DNA from: Staphylococcus simulans | GTDB taxonomy: Bacteria > Bacillota > Bacilli > Staphylococcales > Staphylococcaceae | Assembly: GCF_002994445.1 (NCBI RefSeq) | Contig: NZ_MRZJ01000002.1 | Coordinates: forward strand, 1 to 64,000 | Length of the DNA stretch: 64,000 nucleotides | Direction of reading: 5' to 3' | In this document: positions 25,451 to 34,249 of the stretch, in pieces | How the letters are laid out: the number at the start of each line of letters is the position of its first letter | How positions within the stretch are numbered: the stretch's first letter is position 1 | Made by a program: the position numbers and the translations under genes | Notes under the pieces: model-generated | Database searches by the model: none | The model's input: the letters and a program-made list of their open reading frames with translations, nothing else | What the model was told of the DNA's origin: nothing

Positions 25451-27247
25451 ATGAAAGTGTTTATGAAGTTGAGCTGGTTTTTCAAACAAGAAAAATTCAA
25501 ATACCTTTTCGGTTTGATTGTCTTGCTTGGTATTGCGTTGATTTCATTAATTCCGCCTCAAATTATCGGTAAAACGATAGATGCTATCGCATCAGAACGT
25601 TTAACTGGGCGCCAGTTATTAATGTATATGCTGCTTTTGGCAGGTGCGGCTGTCATGATTTACATACTGCGTTATACATGGCGGGTGCTGATTTTCGGTA
25701 CCAGCAACAAATTAGGCAGAATTTTACGCAACCGTCTTTATGAAAAGTATACATCGATGAGTCCGTCGTTCTTCCAACGCCGCAGAACAGGTGATTTGAT
25801 GGCCCATGCGACTAATGACATTAATGCGATACAAGGTGCTGCTGGACCGGGTGTGTTAATGATTGGGGACTCAATGATTACAGGAACTTCTATCTTAGTA
25901 ACCATGGCCATTACAATCAACTGGAAGCTGACCTTGATTGTGATGCTGCCATTGCCTGTACTCGTCATATTGTCTAGTTATTACGGCAGATTGATGAGTA
26001 AAGGGTTTAAGAAAGCACAAGCAGCATTCAGCCGGCTGAATGATAAAACACAAGAAAGTATTGCGGGTATAAAAGTAACTAAAACGATGGGCTATGAAAA
26101 AAGCGACCAAAAAGATTTCAAACGTATCAGCGATGACGTGGTGAAAAAGAACTTAAAGGTAGCTCAAATCGATGCATTATTTGATCCGACGATTATGCTG
26201 GTTATCGGTACCAGTTATTTCTTAGCACTTGTCTTTGGTTCTTTTATGATTTTCAACAACACGATAACATTAGGACAATTAATCACGACAACTACTTATC
26301 TGGGTATGCTGGTATGGCCGTTGCTGGCACTAGGATTCTTCTTTAATGTCATCCAAAGAGGACATGCTTCCTATGAACGTATCAGCGATATTTTAGATGC
26401 AGAAAATGAAATAGATTTGTCTTACAAGGTAGAAGGTTATCCTTCTGGTACCATTCGTTTCCAAATCGAATCTTTTACTTTCCCAGATGCAGAACAGCCA
26501 GCATTGAAAAATGTCTGCTTTACGATTGAAGAAGGCATGACAGTCGGTATTGTCGGCCGTACAAGTTCGGGTAAAAGCACATTGCTGCGCCTGCTGGTGA
26601 GAGAGTTTGATACACAAAGACCAGAAGATATTACTTATGGTAAAAGACCTCTAAGGGATTATGAAATCAAGCATTTGCGTGCCATGTTCGGTTATGTACC
26701 GCAAGATAACTTTTTATTTTCTACTACGATTCGCGAAAATATCGCTTTTGCACAGCCTGATGTATCAGACCAGCAAGTGAAACAAGCAGCTGAACTCAGT
26801 GACATTCATCAAGATATTATCCATTTCCCTAAAGGGTATGACACGATTGTCGGAGAACGCGGTGTATCTTTATCAGGCGGTCAAAAGCAGCGTGTTTCTA
26901 TTGCACGTGCAGTAATCAATAATCCTCCTGTGCTTATCTTTGATGATTCTTTATCAGCAGTAGATGCTGCGACAGAAGAACAAATCTTAAGCAATATGCA
27001 TCATGACAGACAAGGCAAAACGAATATTATTACTGCACACCGAATGAGTGCAGTCAGTCATGCAGATTTAATCATTGTTATGGAAGACGGTACAGTCGCA
27101 GAACAAGGTACACATGAACAACTGATGCACAATCAAGGCTGGTATTATCAAACCTACCAATCGCAGCAATTGCGCGAGCAGCTGACAAAAGATTTAGATC
27201 AAGCTGCGCGTGAGGAAGGAGATGATCCTCATGGCGAAACAACATAA
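25451..27247 (+). CDS. Heterodimeric ABC multidrug exporter half, degenerate-site subunit (BmrC/YheI-like)
   Basis: Half-transporter of 598 residues: six-helix membrane domain (to about residue 310) then an ATPase domain with Walker A GRTSSGKST, signature LSGGQKQR and Walker B VLIFDDSLSAVD. The catalytic glutamate after Walker B is replaced by aspartate, as in one partner of heterodimeric exporters. The start ATG at 25451 is ten bases after AAAGGGGG; ATG at 25442 is too close. The next gene encodes the partner and its start lies inside this one. Role: drug or lipid export from the membrane. Confidence 0.9.
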   Translation: MKVFMKLSWFFKQEKFKYLFGLIVLLGIALISLIPPQIIGKTIDAIASERLTGRQLLMYMLLLAGAAVMIYILRYTWRVLIFGTSNKLGRILRNRLYEKYTSMSPSFFQRRRTGDLMAHATNDINAIQGAAGPGVLMIGDSMITGTSILVTMAITINWKLTLIVMLPLPVLVILSSYYGRLMSKGFKKAQAAFSRLNDKTQESIAGIKVTKTMGYEKSDQKDFKRISDDVVKKNLKVAQIDALFDPTIMLVIGTSYFLALVFGSFMIFNNTITLGQLITTTTYLGMLVWPLLALGFFFNVIQRGHASYERISDILDAENEIDLSYKVEGYPSGTIRFQIESFTFPDAEQPALKNVCFTIEEGMTVGIVGRTSSGKSTLLRLLVREFDTQRPEDITYGKRPLRDYEIKHLRAMFGYVPQDNFLFSTTIRENIAFAQPDVSDQQVKQAAELSDIHQDIIHFPKGYDTIVGERGVSLSGGQKQRVSIARAVINNPPVLIFDDSLSAVDAATEEQILSNMHHDRQGKTNIITAHRMSAVSHADLIIVMEDGTVAEQGTHEQLMHNQGWYYQTYQSQQLREQLTKDLDQAAREEGDDPHGETT

Positions 27248-29012
27248 AGCACACACTGACCATCAACTTAGCGCAAGCGACCAATGGCGGACATTAATTC
27301 GTTTAATGCGTTATACGGTTCCGTTTAAGTGGCTGATTGCGGCTGCGTTTTTAATGCTTGGTATTTCTACTGCCGCAAGTGTCCTAACACCGTATTTAGT
27401 AAAAGTGTTTATCGATGATTATTTAACACCGAGACACTTCCCGCAACATGAAATCACTTGGCTGATTGTGCTGTTTATTGGTGTAGAATTAATCGGTGCC
27501 GTCACAACATATATTAATATTTATATGTTCCAAAACTTTGCCTTTAAGATTATTCAGCAACTGCGTATCGACGCATTTGAGAAAATCGGCAAACTGGGAA
27601 TGAAGTACTTTGATGAGGTACCTAGCGGCAGTATTGTATCACGTTTGACGAACGATACAGAGGCCATTGTCAATATGTTTGTCGGGGTCTTTGCGACTTT
27701 CTTAACTGCGTTGTTTACGGTGATTTCAAGCTTTATCATGATGTTTATATTAGATATACGTTTAGCGTTTATGGCACTGTGTTTTATGCCGATTATTATT
27801 TTGATTTTAAGCTTGTATCGTAAATATGCTTCGTTGCTTTTTGCACAAGCAAGACAGCGGCTGTCTGATTTGAATGCGAAGCTTGCTGAATCAATAGAAG
27901 GCATTCGCATGATTCAAGTATTCAACCAAGAAGCACGGCTTCAAAAGGAGTTCTCTGAGATTAATGAATCATATTATCAATATAATTTGAAGACAATTCG
28001 CTTAGATGGTTTATTGCTGCGTCCTGCAATAGGGATGCTGAGTATCTTTGCGACTGTGATGATATTAAGTTATTTCGGATTATTAAGCTTCTCATCTACA
28101 GTAACTGCAGGGATTGTTTATGCCTTTGTACAGTATATGCAGCGCTTCTTTGAACCGATTAACCAAGTCAGTCAAAATTTAAATATTTTCCAGCAAGCTT
28201 TAGTAGCGGCGAATCGTGTCTTTGCTTTGTTAGATAATGATACATTAGAGCCAGAGCAGCTTGAATCCAAAGACAATATGATTACACAAGGCAAAATAGA
28301 ATTTAAAGATGTAACTTTCAGTTACGATGGCGAACATAATGTACTTAAAAACATTTCCTTTACCGCAAATCCAGGAGAAACTGTAGCCCTCGTCGGTCAT
28401 ACAGGATCAGGTAAAAGTACGATTATCAATTTGTTCATGCGTTTCTATGAATTTTATCAAGGAGATATTTTAGTAGATGGGCATTCTATCAAGACACTGC
28501 CGAAAACAGAACTGAAACATAAAGTAGGATTGGTATTGCAAGATCCGTTTATCTTTTACGGCACTATTTTATCGAATATCCGTTTATATCATCCGAAGAT
28601 GACATATGAACAAGCAAAAGCAGCCGCACAGTTTGTGCATGCAGATCGTTTTATTGAACAATTGCCTGATACTTATGAACATAAAGTGATTGAAAAGGGC
28701 AGTGCCTTTTCAAGTGGCGAAAGACAGTTGATTGCGTTTGCGAGAACGATGGCGATTGATCCTAAAATTTTAATTTTAGATGAAGCCACTGCGTTTATTG
28801 ATTCTGAAACAGAAGAACAAATTCAAAATTCATTGAAAGAAATGCGAAAAGGACGTACTACACTTGCGATAGCACATCGGCTTTCAACAATTCAAGATGC
28901 TGATCAAATCTTAGTGTTGAATCGCGGAGAAATCGTTGAACGCGGCAACCATGAATCATTGCTTGCGCAAAAAGGGATTTATTATAATATGTTCTTGCTT
29001 CAAAACGGTTAA
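27231..29012 (+). CDS. Heterodimeric ABC multidrug exporter half (BmrD/YheH-like)
   Basis: Partner half-transporter of 593 residues with the same six-helix plus ATPase layout. Walker A is GHTGSGKST, Walker B ILILDEATAFID with the catalytic glutamate, but the signature is degenerate, FSSGERQL instead of LSGGQ. Paired with the upstream subunit (good signature, poor Walker B), one ATP site of the dimer is intact and one is degenerate. Start ATG at 27231, ten bases after GAAGGAG, overlaps the upstream gene by 17 bases, so translation is coupled. Confidence 0.92.
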   Translation: MAKQHKAHTDHQLSASDQWRTLIRLMRYTVPFKWLIAAAFLMLGISTAASVLTPYLVKVFIDDYLTPRHFPQHEITWLIVLFIGVELIGAVTTYINIYMFQNFAFKIIQQLRIDAFEKIGKLGMKYFDEVPSGSIVSRLTNDTEAIVNMFVGVFATFLTALFTVISSFIMMFILDIRLAFMALCFMPIIILILSLYRKYASLLFAQARQRLSDLNAKLAESIEGIRMIQVFNQEARLQKEFSEINESYYQYNLKTIRLDGLLLRPAIGMLSIFATVMILSYFGLLSFSSTVTAGIVYAFVQYMQRFFEPINQVSQNLNIFQQALVAANRVFALLDNDTLEPEQLESKDNMITQGKIEFKDVTFSYDGEHNVLKNISFTANPGETVALVGHTGSGKSTIINLFMRFYEFYQGDILVDGHSIKTLPKTELKHKVGLVLQDPFIFYGTILSNIRLYHPKMTYEQAKAAAQFVHADRFIEQLPDTYEHKVIEKGSAFSSGERQLIAFARTMAIDPKILILDEATAFIDSETEEQIQNSLKEMRKGRTTLAIAHRLSTIQDADQILVLNRGEIVERGNHESLLAQKGIYYNMFLLQNG

Positions 29013-29035
29013 TTTAAAATTTTATAAAAATCGCA

Positions 29036-29068
29036 AAGCACCTAGGGTCAGACGACCTTAGGTGCTTC
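29036..29068. terminator. Bidirectional terminator
   Basis: AAGCACCTAGGGTC pairs with GACCTTAGGTGCTT around a four-base loop. It lies between the ABC operon and the convergent acetyltransferase gene. The poly-T side is better in the minus-strand direction. Confidence 0.75.
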
Positions 29069-29083
29069 TACATATATGTATGC

Positions 29084-29365
29084 TTATTCTTTTCCAGCTA
29101 AGAATTGTTTGAACTCAGGAAATTTGTCGATTACACGTCGTGCAAATGAGCAGCTGGCAGTAATTTTAAGATGGTTTTCATTGGCATAGTCTACAACTTG
29201 TTCAACCAATTTCGTCCCAATACCTTGGCCCCCTAATTCATCGCTGACTGCAGTGTGGAAAATATCAATGACATTGTCATTTTCCTCTCTGAATTCGATA
29301 ATGGCACTTGGTGCACTTTCTTCCCCCATAAAGAATTTATGGTCGCCCTGTTTCATATCTGTCAT
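29084..29365 (-). CDS. Small GNAT-family N-acetyltransferase (YjdJ-like)
   Basis: Compact protein of 93 residues with the acetyl-CoA binding loop GGQGIGTKLVEQVVDYANE (about residues 45-63) and a following strand KITASCSFARRVIDKFPEF. It belongs to the short COG2388-type acetyltransferases, whose substrate is not known. Start ATG at 29365, preceded by GAGGGG. It is a single gene with a convergent neighbour. Confidence 0.78.
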   Translation of the reverse strand: MTDMKQGDHKFFMGEESAPSAIIEFREENDNVIDIFHTAVSDELGGQGIGTKLVEQVVDYANENHLKITASCSFARRVIDKFPEFKQFLAGKE

Positions 29366-29471
29366 AGTTAACCCCTCTTTATTTATTTTTTAAGTCAAAC
29401 TCCTACCTAAATGGTACACAATAGGAAGGGGAGGAAACAAGGGTTATTACACAAAATTTATCATTTCTTTA

Positions 29472-29486
29472 ATGAAAACGCTTTCT
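29472..29486. promoter_or_regulatory. cre site in the promoter region between acetyltransferase and zinc lipoprotein genes
   Basis: ATGAAAACGCTTTCT matches WTGNAANCGNWNNCW at every position. It lies about 110 bp upstream of the minus-strand acetyltransferase start and about 225 bp upstream of the lipoprotein gene. Which gene it serves is not clear. The rest of this 345-base gap holds only the Zur box below. Confidence 0.45.
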
Positions 29487-29672
29487 TAAATACAATTATA
29501 ATAAACAGTTGATTCCTTTTTAATTAGAATACTTTTTGCTTTATAGGTTATATGAATCGTGAACGGGCTAGTAGATTTGTTATAAATTACAGTAATAAAA
29601 ATTTCAGAATTCTGGAAATCTAAAAGATTTGTAGAATACCATTGCATTTACCTGTATTTAGGGGTATAGTTT

Positions 29673-29693
29673 AAACCATAATGATTACGATTT
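29673..29693. promoter_or_regulatory. Zur box upstream of zinc-binding lipoprotein gene
   Basis: A 21-bp element matches the Zur consensus (arms AAATCGTAAT and ATTACGATTT around one base) with two mismatches, both in the left arm; the right arm ATTACGATTT is perfect. It lies just before the GGAGGG ribosome-binding site, so bound Zur would block transcription when zinc is sufficient. A second Zur box precedes the COG0523 gene at 49761. Confidence 0.8.
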
Positions 29694-29710
29694 GGAGGGA
29701 CCTTTTTAAG

Positions 29711-30802
29711 ATGAAAAAAGTAATTTATTCATTACTCGCACTTGTCTTAACTGTAGCTTTAGCAGCTTGCGGCAACTCAGGCAACGACAGCAAAGATAGC
29801 GGCAATAAAGGCAGCAAAGACGCAAAAGTCAGTGAAGACAACAAGTTGAAAGTTAATACTACAGTATTCGCATTCCAAAGTTTTGCGGATCAAATCGGTG
29901 GTAAATACGCAGATGTGAAATCAATTTACCCGCCAGGTTCAGACTTACATAGCTTTGAGCCAACACAAAAAGAAGTCATGAACATTTCTAAAGGCGACTT
30001 ATTCATTTATACAAACAAAGAAATGGACCCAGCAGCAGGTAAAATTGCGAAAACAGTTAAAAACAAAGACAATGTTCTTGAATTGACTAAAGGCTTAGAC
30101 AAAGGCGCAATTCTTCCAGGCGAAGAACATGAACATGAGCACGAACACGGTGAACACGAAGAACATGGCGATCATGAACACGGCGACCATGAAGAGCACG
30201 GTGACCATGAAGAACATGGTGAGCATCATGAACATGGTGAACACGAAGAACACGGCGAACACCATCACCACCACGGCAAATATGATCCTCATATTTGGTT
30301 AGATCCAGTAGCAGACAAAACATTTGCGAAAGAAATCAAAGACGCATTTGTTAAAAAAGACCCTGATCATAAAGATTACTACGAGAAAAACTATAAAAAA
30401 TTAGTTGGCGACATCGATGATGTAGATAAAGAATTAAAAGACGTTTCTAAAAACAAAAAACGCGATAAAGTTATTATCTCTCATGATTCATTAGCTTACT
30501 TAGCAAAACGTTATGACTTCGAACAAGAAGGTATTAACGGTATGAATAACGATGAACCATCTCAAAAAGAATTAATGGCACTTGTTTCTGACATCAAAAA
30601 AGAAAAACAACCATATGTATTATATGAACAAAATATCAGTTCTAAAGTGACTGACATCATCAGAAAAGAAACAAACACTAAACCATTACCATTCCACAAC
30701 TTATCTGTATTAACTAAAGATGAAGCGAAAGATAAAGATATTACTTATCAATCATTGATGAAGAAAAATATCGAGTCTCTTAAAAAAGCTTTAGACAACT
30801 AA
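29711..30802 (+). CDS. Zinc ABC transporter substrate-binding lipoprotein (AdcA/ZnuA type)
   Basis: Lipoprotein of 363 residues: signal with lipobox LAAC (Cys about residue 20), cluster A-I solute-binding fold with ligand regions DLHSFEPTQ, PHIWLDP and ISHDSLAYLAKRYDF, and a very His/Glu-rich loop (about residues 138-190, repeats of EHGEHEEHGDH), the hallmark of zinc-binding members. It has no C-terminal ZinT domain, unlike S. aureus AdcA. Start ATG at 29711 gives a normal lipoprotein signal; ATG at 29681 would add ten residues. Permease and ATPase genes are not adjacent, so it must use components encoded elsewhere. A Zur box overlaps the promoter region. Confidence 0.9.
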   Translation: MKKVIYSLLALVLTVALAACGNSGNDSKDSGNKGSKDAKVSEDNKLKVNTTVFAFQSFADQIGGKYADVKSIYPPGSDLHSFEPTQKEVMNISKGDLFIYTNKEMDPAAGKIAKTVKNKDNVLELTKGLDKGAILPGEEHEHEHEHGEHEEHGDHEHGDHEEHGDHEEHGEHHEHGEHEEHGEHHHHHGKYDPHIWLDPVADKTFAKEIKDAFVKKDPDHKDYYEKNYKKLVGDIDDVDKELKDVSKNKKRDKVIISHDSLAYLAKRYDFEQEGINGMNNDEPSQKELMALVSDIKKEKQPYVLYEQNISSKVTDIIRKETNTKPLPFHNLSVLTKDEAKDKDITYQSLMKKNIESLKKALDN

Positions 30803-30819
30803 TCGATAACGTTTAATCT

Positions 30820-30856
30820 ACGCACTTCCGGTTAAATCGGAAGTGCGTATTTTTTT
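30820..30856 (+). terminator. Terminator of zinc lipoprotein gene
   Basis: ACGCACTTCCG pairs perfectly with CGGAAGTGCGT around a seven-base loop, followed by ATTTTTTT. Confidence 0.93.
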
Positions 30857-30869
30857 AAACAAAAGAGTG

Positions 30870-30884
30870 GTATAAAAATTATAC
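30870..30884. promoter_or_regulatory. QsrR-type operator, site 1
   Basis: GTATAAAAATTATAC exactly fits GTATA-N5-TATAC, the palindrome bound by the quinone-sensing repressor QsrR in S. aureus. It lies directly upstream of the -10 TATAAT at 30891-30896 of the dioxygenase gene. Confidence 0.75.
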
Positions 30885-30912
30885 TTGTGATATAATAGCA
30901 TTAACAAAGTAA

Positions 30913-30927
30913 GTATAATAATTATAC
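30913..30927. promoter_or_regulatory. QsrR-type operator, site 2
   Basis: GTATAATAATTATAC is a second exact GTATA-N5-TATAC palindrome, 43 bp after site 1 and on the other side of the -10. Paired sites flanking the promoter strengthen the assignment. Confidence 0.75.
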
Positions 30928-30950
30928 TGAACAGAGGAGGTTTTTCGTTT

Positions 30951-31845
30951 ATGGAAAATATTAAACGTATTCATCACATTTCCGCAATTGTAGGGGATGC
31001 ACAAGAAAATTTAGATTTTTACCGCGATGTATTAGGATTGCAATTAATTAAACAAACAGTGAACTTTGATGACCCTGGTGTTTATCACCTTTACTTCTCA
31101 AGACAAGATGAAGATAAACGTATGGTTATGACATTCTTCAACTGGCCTAATCAGCACAAAGGCCGTGTCGGCAGCGGACAAGTCGGCCGTATCGCATTCA
31201 GAATTCCAAAAGGTTCAATGGATGCTTGGGAAAAACATTTGAATGATAAAGGCATCGAAACTAAAATTTCAGGTCTCTTTGATGACGCGACATTAGAATT
31301 TAAAGATGTGCACGGTTTAGCTCTTGAGTTTAGTAGAAGGTGAAGAAGAAGCTGAAGATAATGCAATTTTAGGCTTCCATGGTACAGAATTATTATCTTC
31401 TGATCCGCAAGGTACACGCAGTACTTTAGTCGATGATATGGGCTTGAATGTAGTTAGTGAAAATCCTTCTAAAATTCATTTAGAAACAGAAGGCGAAGAA
31501 AAACATCAAATCATCATGGCAGCACAACCTTTACCAAAAGGCTTATTCGGTGTCGGTACAGTCCACCATGTGGCATGGTCTATTCCAACAGAAGCAGAAC
31601 ATTTAGATTGGCAAAAACACATGGAAGATAACGGCTATTTTGTAACAGAAGTTAAAGACCGCCATTACTTCAAAGCAATTTACTTTAAAGAAAAAGGCGA
31701 CATTGTCTTTGAAATGGCTACAGACGGACCTGGCTTTGCGGTAGATGAACCATTTGAATCAATGGGTGAACATCTTCAAATTCCGCCGCAATATGAAGAT
31801 CGACGTGAAGAATTAACACAAAACCTTAAACCATTAGAACTTTAA
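30951..31845 (+). pseudogene. Frameshifted VOC-family ring-cleaving dioxygenase/glyoxalase (MhqO-like)
   Basis: Two overlapping frames together make one protein of about 297 residues with two VOC domains (IKRIHHISAIVGDAQENLDFYRDVLG at the start; VGTVHHVAWSIP near residue 205; metal-ligand histidines and glutamates visible). The first frame ends at TGA 31341-31343; the second runs from 31324 to 31845. At 31326-31331 the sequence reads GAG-TTT-AGT, where GAG-TTA-GTA would continue into VEGEEE, so one extra T (31329-31331) breaks the gene. Family members detoxify quinones, and the two QsrR-type operators upstream agree. The start ATG follows AGAGGAGG. Both halves otherwise look undamaged. Confidence 0.87.
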
Positions 31846-31854
31846 ACCGCAAAT

Positions 31855-31889
31855 GTGTGCAATGTCTTAGGGCATTGTGCACTTTTTTT
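31855..31889 (+). terminator. Terminator of dioxygenase gene
   Basis: GTGTGCAATGTC pairs with GGCATTGTGCAC around TTAG, followed by TTTTTTTA. Confidence 0.9.
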
Positions 31890-31897
31890 ATGATTAA

Positions 31898-31918
31898 ATA
31901 TACCTATAAGGGGTATAT
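31898..31918. promoter_or_regulatory. Copper-type (CsoR-like) operator upstream of copB
   Basis: A 21-bp imperfect palindrome with arms ATATACC and GGTATAT and a GGGG core, located about 30 bp before the copB start. It shares 17 of 21 bases with the element at 9012-9032. Interpreted as a CsoR operator because of the gene it precedes. Confidence 0.65.
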
Positions 31919-31948
31919 TAAGAATGTAACTAGAAAGGAGTGACGTCA

Positions 31949-34012
31949 ATGGCTCAACATTCAACACACCATGAACATACGATGCCGCATGATGAACATC
32001 AACATCATGAACACCATCATCATGACAGCGGCGGTATGCATCACATGCATCATCATGGTGACTTTAAAAAGAAATTTTTTGTGTCATTGATTATGGCGAT
32101 ACCGATTATTTTATTATCGCCGATGATGGGAATTAAACTTCCATTCCAATTTACATTTCCATTTTCTGAATGGTTGGTACTTATATTAGCGACTGCCTTG
32201 TTTATCTATGGCGGCCAGCCATTCTTAAGCGGTGCGAAAGATGAATTGAAACAAAAGAAACCTGGAATGATGACGCTTATAGCGCTAGGGATTTCGGTTG
32301 CTTATTTTTATAGTCTTTACGCATTTGCGATGAACCATATCGTGCATGCTGAAGCACATGTTATGGATTTCTTTTGGGAACTTGCGACACTGATTGTAAT
32401 TATGCTTTTAGGGCATTGGGTTGAAATGAAAGCAGTCGGTAATGCCGGCAACGCATTAGAAAAAATGGCAGCCCTTTTGCCGAGCACAGCGATTGTGATA
32501 GATGCACAAGGCGAACGTAAAGAAGTACCTGTGCAGGATTTGAAAACTGGTGATGTCATTGAAGTACAAGCAGGTTCAAACATACCTGCAGATGGTATTA
32601 TCAAAAAAGGGAAAACAAGCGTTGATGAATCGCTGGTGACTGGTGAAGCGAAACAAGTCGAAAAAGGACCGGATGATCAAGTCATCGGCGGCGCCATGAA
32701 TGGTTCAGGTACGATAGAAGCAGAAGTCACTGCTGTCGGAGAATCAAGCTATATTAACCAAGTGATGACGCTAATCAGCGATGCTCAAAAAGACCAATCC
32801 AAAGCAGAATTGCTTTCAGATAAAGTCGCAGGTTATTTATTCTACTTTGCGGTGATTGTCGGGTTTATCGCATTTGTGGTTTGGCTGATGCTTACACACA
32901 GTGTGGACTTTGCGTTAGAACGTCTTGTCACGGTATTGATAATTGCTTGTCCGCATGCGTTAGGATTAGCTATTCCACTCGTTGTGGCGCGTTCAACATC
33001 ATTAGGCGCAAGCCATGGTGTCATGATTAAACATCGTGAAGCGGTAGAGAAAGTGAAAAATCTGGATGTTGTCATGATGGATAAAACAGGCACATTAACT
33101 GAAGGCAACTTTGCGGTTAATCATTATCAAAGTTTGAGTGAAGATTATTCAGATGAACAAGTCTTAGCTTATTTTGCGGCGATTGAACAATCTTCTAATC
33201 ATCCGCTGGCCGAAGGGATATTGAATAAAGCTGCTGATTTAGACTTGGACATACCTGAAGCTGAAAATGTGCATAACTTGCCGGGTGTCGGTTTGGAAGG
33301 TGAAATGAATCATCACCACCTTAAAGTCGTCAGTGTATCTTATTTGCAGTCTCATCAATTGGATTATGACCAAGAGACTTTCGATCGATTGGCAAGAGAA
33401 GGCCAATCTGTCAGTTATTTAATTATTGATGACAAAGTGACAGGTATTGTTGCACAAGGCGATCAAATCAAAACAAGCTCTAAAGATATGGTGAAAGCCT
33501 TGCACGATGCTGGCATCAAAGTTGTTATGCTGACGGGGGATAACGAACAAGCTGCACATACTGTCGCACAACAAATCGGCATTGATGAGGTATATGCACA
33601 ATTAATGCCGGAGGATAAAGAAAATATTATTCAACGTTATCAAGAAGACAATCAGATGGTCATGATGGTCGGCGACGGTATTAATGATGCGCCGAGTCTT
33701 GTACGTGCAGATATTGGTGTAGCCATTGGCGCAGGTACAGATGTCGCAATTGATTCTGCGGACATTATTTTAGTGAAAAGCAATCCGATGGATATGTTGT
33801 ATTTCATTCAATTATCAAAAGCGACTATGCGCAAAATGGTTCAAAACTTATGGTGGGGTGCTGGTTATAATATTATTGCAGTACCGCTTGCCGCAGGTGT
33901 TTTAGCCTTTATAGGTATCATGCTGTCGCCTGCAGTCGGTGCTGTATTAATGTCATTAAGTACAGTTATTGTCGCAGTGAATGCGATGATGTTGAAAGTT
34001 AAAAAAGAATAA
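31949..34012 (+). CDS. copB: Copper-exporting P1B-type ATPase CopB
   Basis: P-type ATPase of 687 residues. A histidine-rich N-terminus (residues 1-35, many HH pairs with methionines) replaces the CxxC domain of CopA. The membrane metal site is CPH (residues 334-336), diagnostic of the CopB subclass. The phosphorylation site DKTGTLT is near residue 377, followed by HP in SSNHPLAEG and the GDGINDAP hinge. It expels copper from the cytoplasm. ATG at 31949 is preferred, seven bases after AAAGGAGTG. A CsoR-like operator precedes it. CopZ and CopA are not adjacent. Confidence 0.93.
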   Translation: MAQHSTHHEHTMPHDEHQHHEHHHHDSGGMHHMHHHGDFKKKFFVSLIMAIPIILLSPMMGIKLPFQFTFPFSEWLVLILATALFIYGGQPFLSGAKDELKQKKPGMMTLIALGISVAYFYSLYAFAMNHIVHAEAHVMDFFWELATLIVIMLLGHWVEMKAVGNAGNALEKMAALLPSTAIVIDAQGERKEVPVQDLKTGDVIEVQAGSNIPADGIIKKGKTSVDESLVTGEAKQVEKGPDDQVIGGAMNGSGTIEAEVTAVGESSYINQVMTLISDAQKDQSKAELLSDKVAGYLFYFAVIVGFIAFVVWLMLTHSVDFALERLVTVLIIACPHALGLAIPLVVARSTSLGASHGVMIKHREAVEKVKNLDVVMMDKTGTLTEGNFAVNHYQSLSEDYSDEQVLAYFAAIEQSSNHPLAEGILNKAADLDLDIPEAENVHNLPGVGLEGEMNHHHLKVVSVSYLQSHQLDYDQETFDRLAREGQSVSYLIIDDKVTGIVAQGDQIKTSSKDMVKALHDAGIKVVMLTGDNEQAAHTVAQQIGIDEVYAQLMPEDKENIIQRYQEDNQMVMMVGDGINDAPSLVRADIGVAIGAGTDVAIDSADIILVKSNPMDMLYFIQLSKATMRKMVQNLWWGAGYNIIAVPLAAGVLAFIGIMLSPAVGAVLMSLSTVIVAVNAMMLKVKKE

Positions 34013-34037
34013 TAAGTCATGTTGGTACTAACAATTG

Positions 34038-34067
34038 CACCGTTTCTTTAGGAAACGGTGTTTTTTT
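34038..34067 (+). terminator. Terminator of copB
   Basis: CACCGTTTC pairs with GAAACGGTG around a five-base loop, followed by seven T. Confidence 0.92.
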
Positions 34068-34110
34068 AATGAAAAAGTGTTCGAAAACAACCGAAAAATA
34101 CATAACTGGA

Positions 34111-34143
34111 AACATTTGGATAACAAAAAGAACGATTTGGATA
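34111..34143. promoter_or_regulatory. 21-bp-spaced direct repeat, candidate LacR operator
   Basis: ATTTGGATA occurs at 34114-34122 and again at 34135-34143, exactly 21 bp apart, or two helical turns, with AAC just before each. This arrangement is typical of AraC-family activator sites. It lies upstream of lacP; the AraC-type regulator gene lacR is encoded 1.6 kb downstream. Inference. Confidence 0.5.
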
Positions 34144-34162
34144 TTCTTTTGTATCAGATAAA

Positions 34163-34177
34163 ATGATAACGTTTACA
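34163..34177. promoter_or_regulatory. cre site upstream of lacP
   Basis: ATGATAACGTTTACA matches the cre consensus with one mismatch. It lies about 73 bp before the lacP start, consistent with glucose repression of lactose uptake by CcpA. Confidence 0.65.
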
Positions 34178-34249
34178 TGTATAGTAAAAGTTTAACGATA
34201 TCGAGAAAACAGCTTAAGAAATAACAGTCTTTAGATAGAGGTGAAAAGG

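Noticed and set aside
29649..29670. Copper-operator-like stretch with AGGGGTATAG before the zinc lipoprotein
   Set aside because: Spacing between the arms differs from the two good sites and an adjacent Zur box explains the regulation.
30087..30323. Minus-strand frames over the histidine-rich loop of the zinc lipoprotein
   Set aside because: They arise from the repetitive GAACAT/GAACAC codons of the loop and have no ribosome-binding site.
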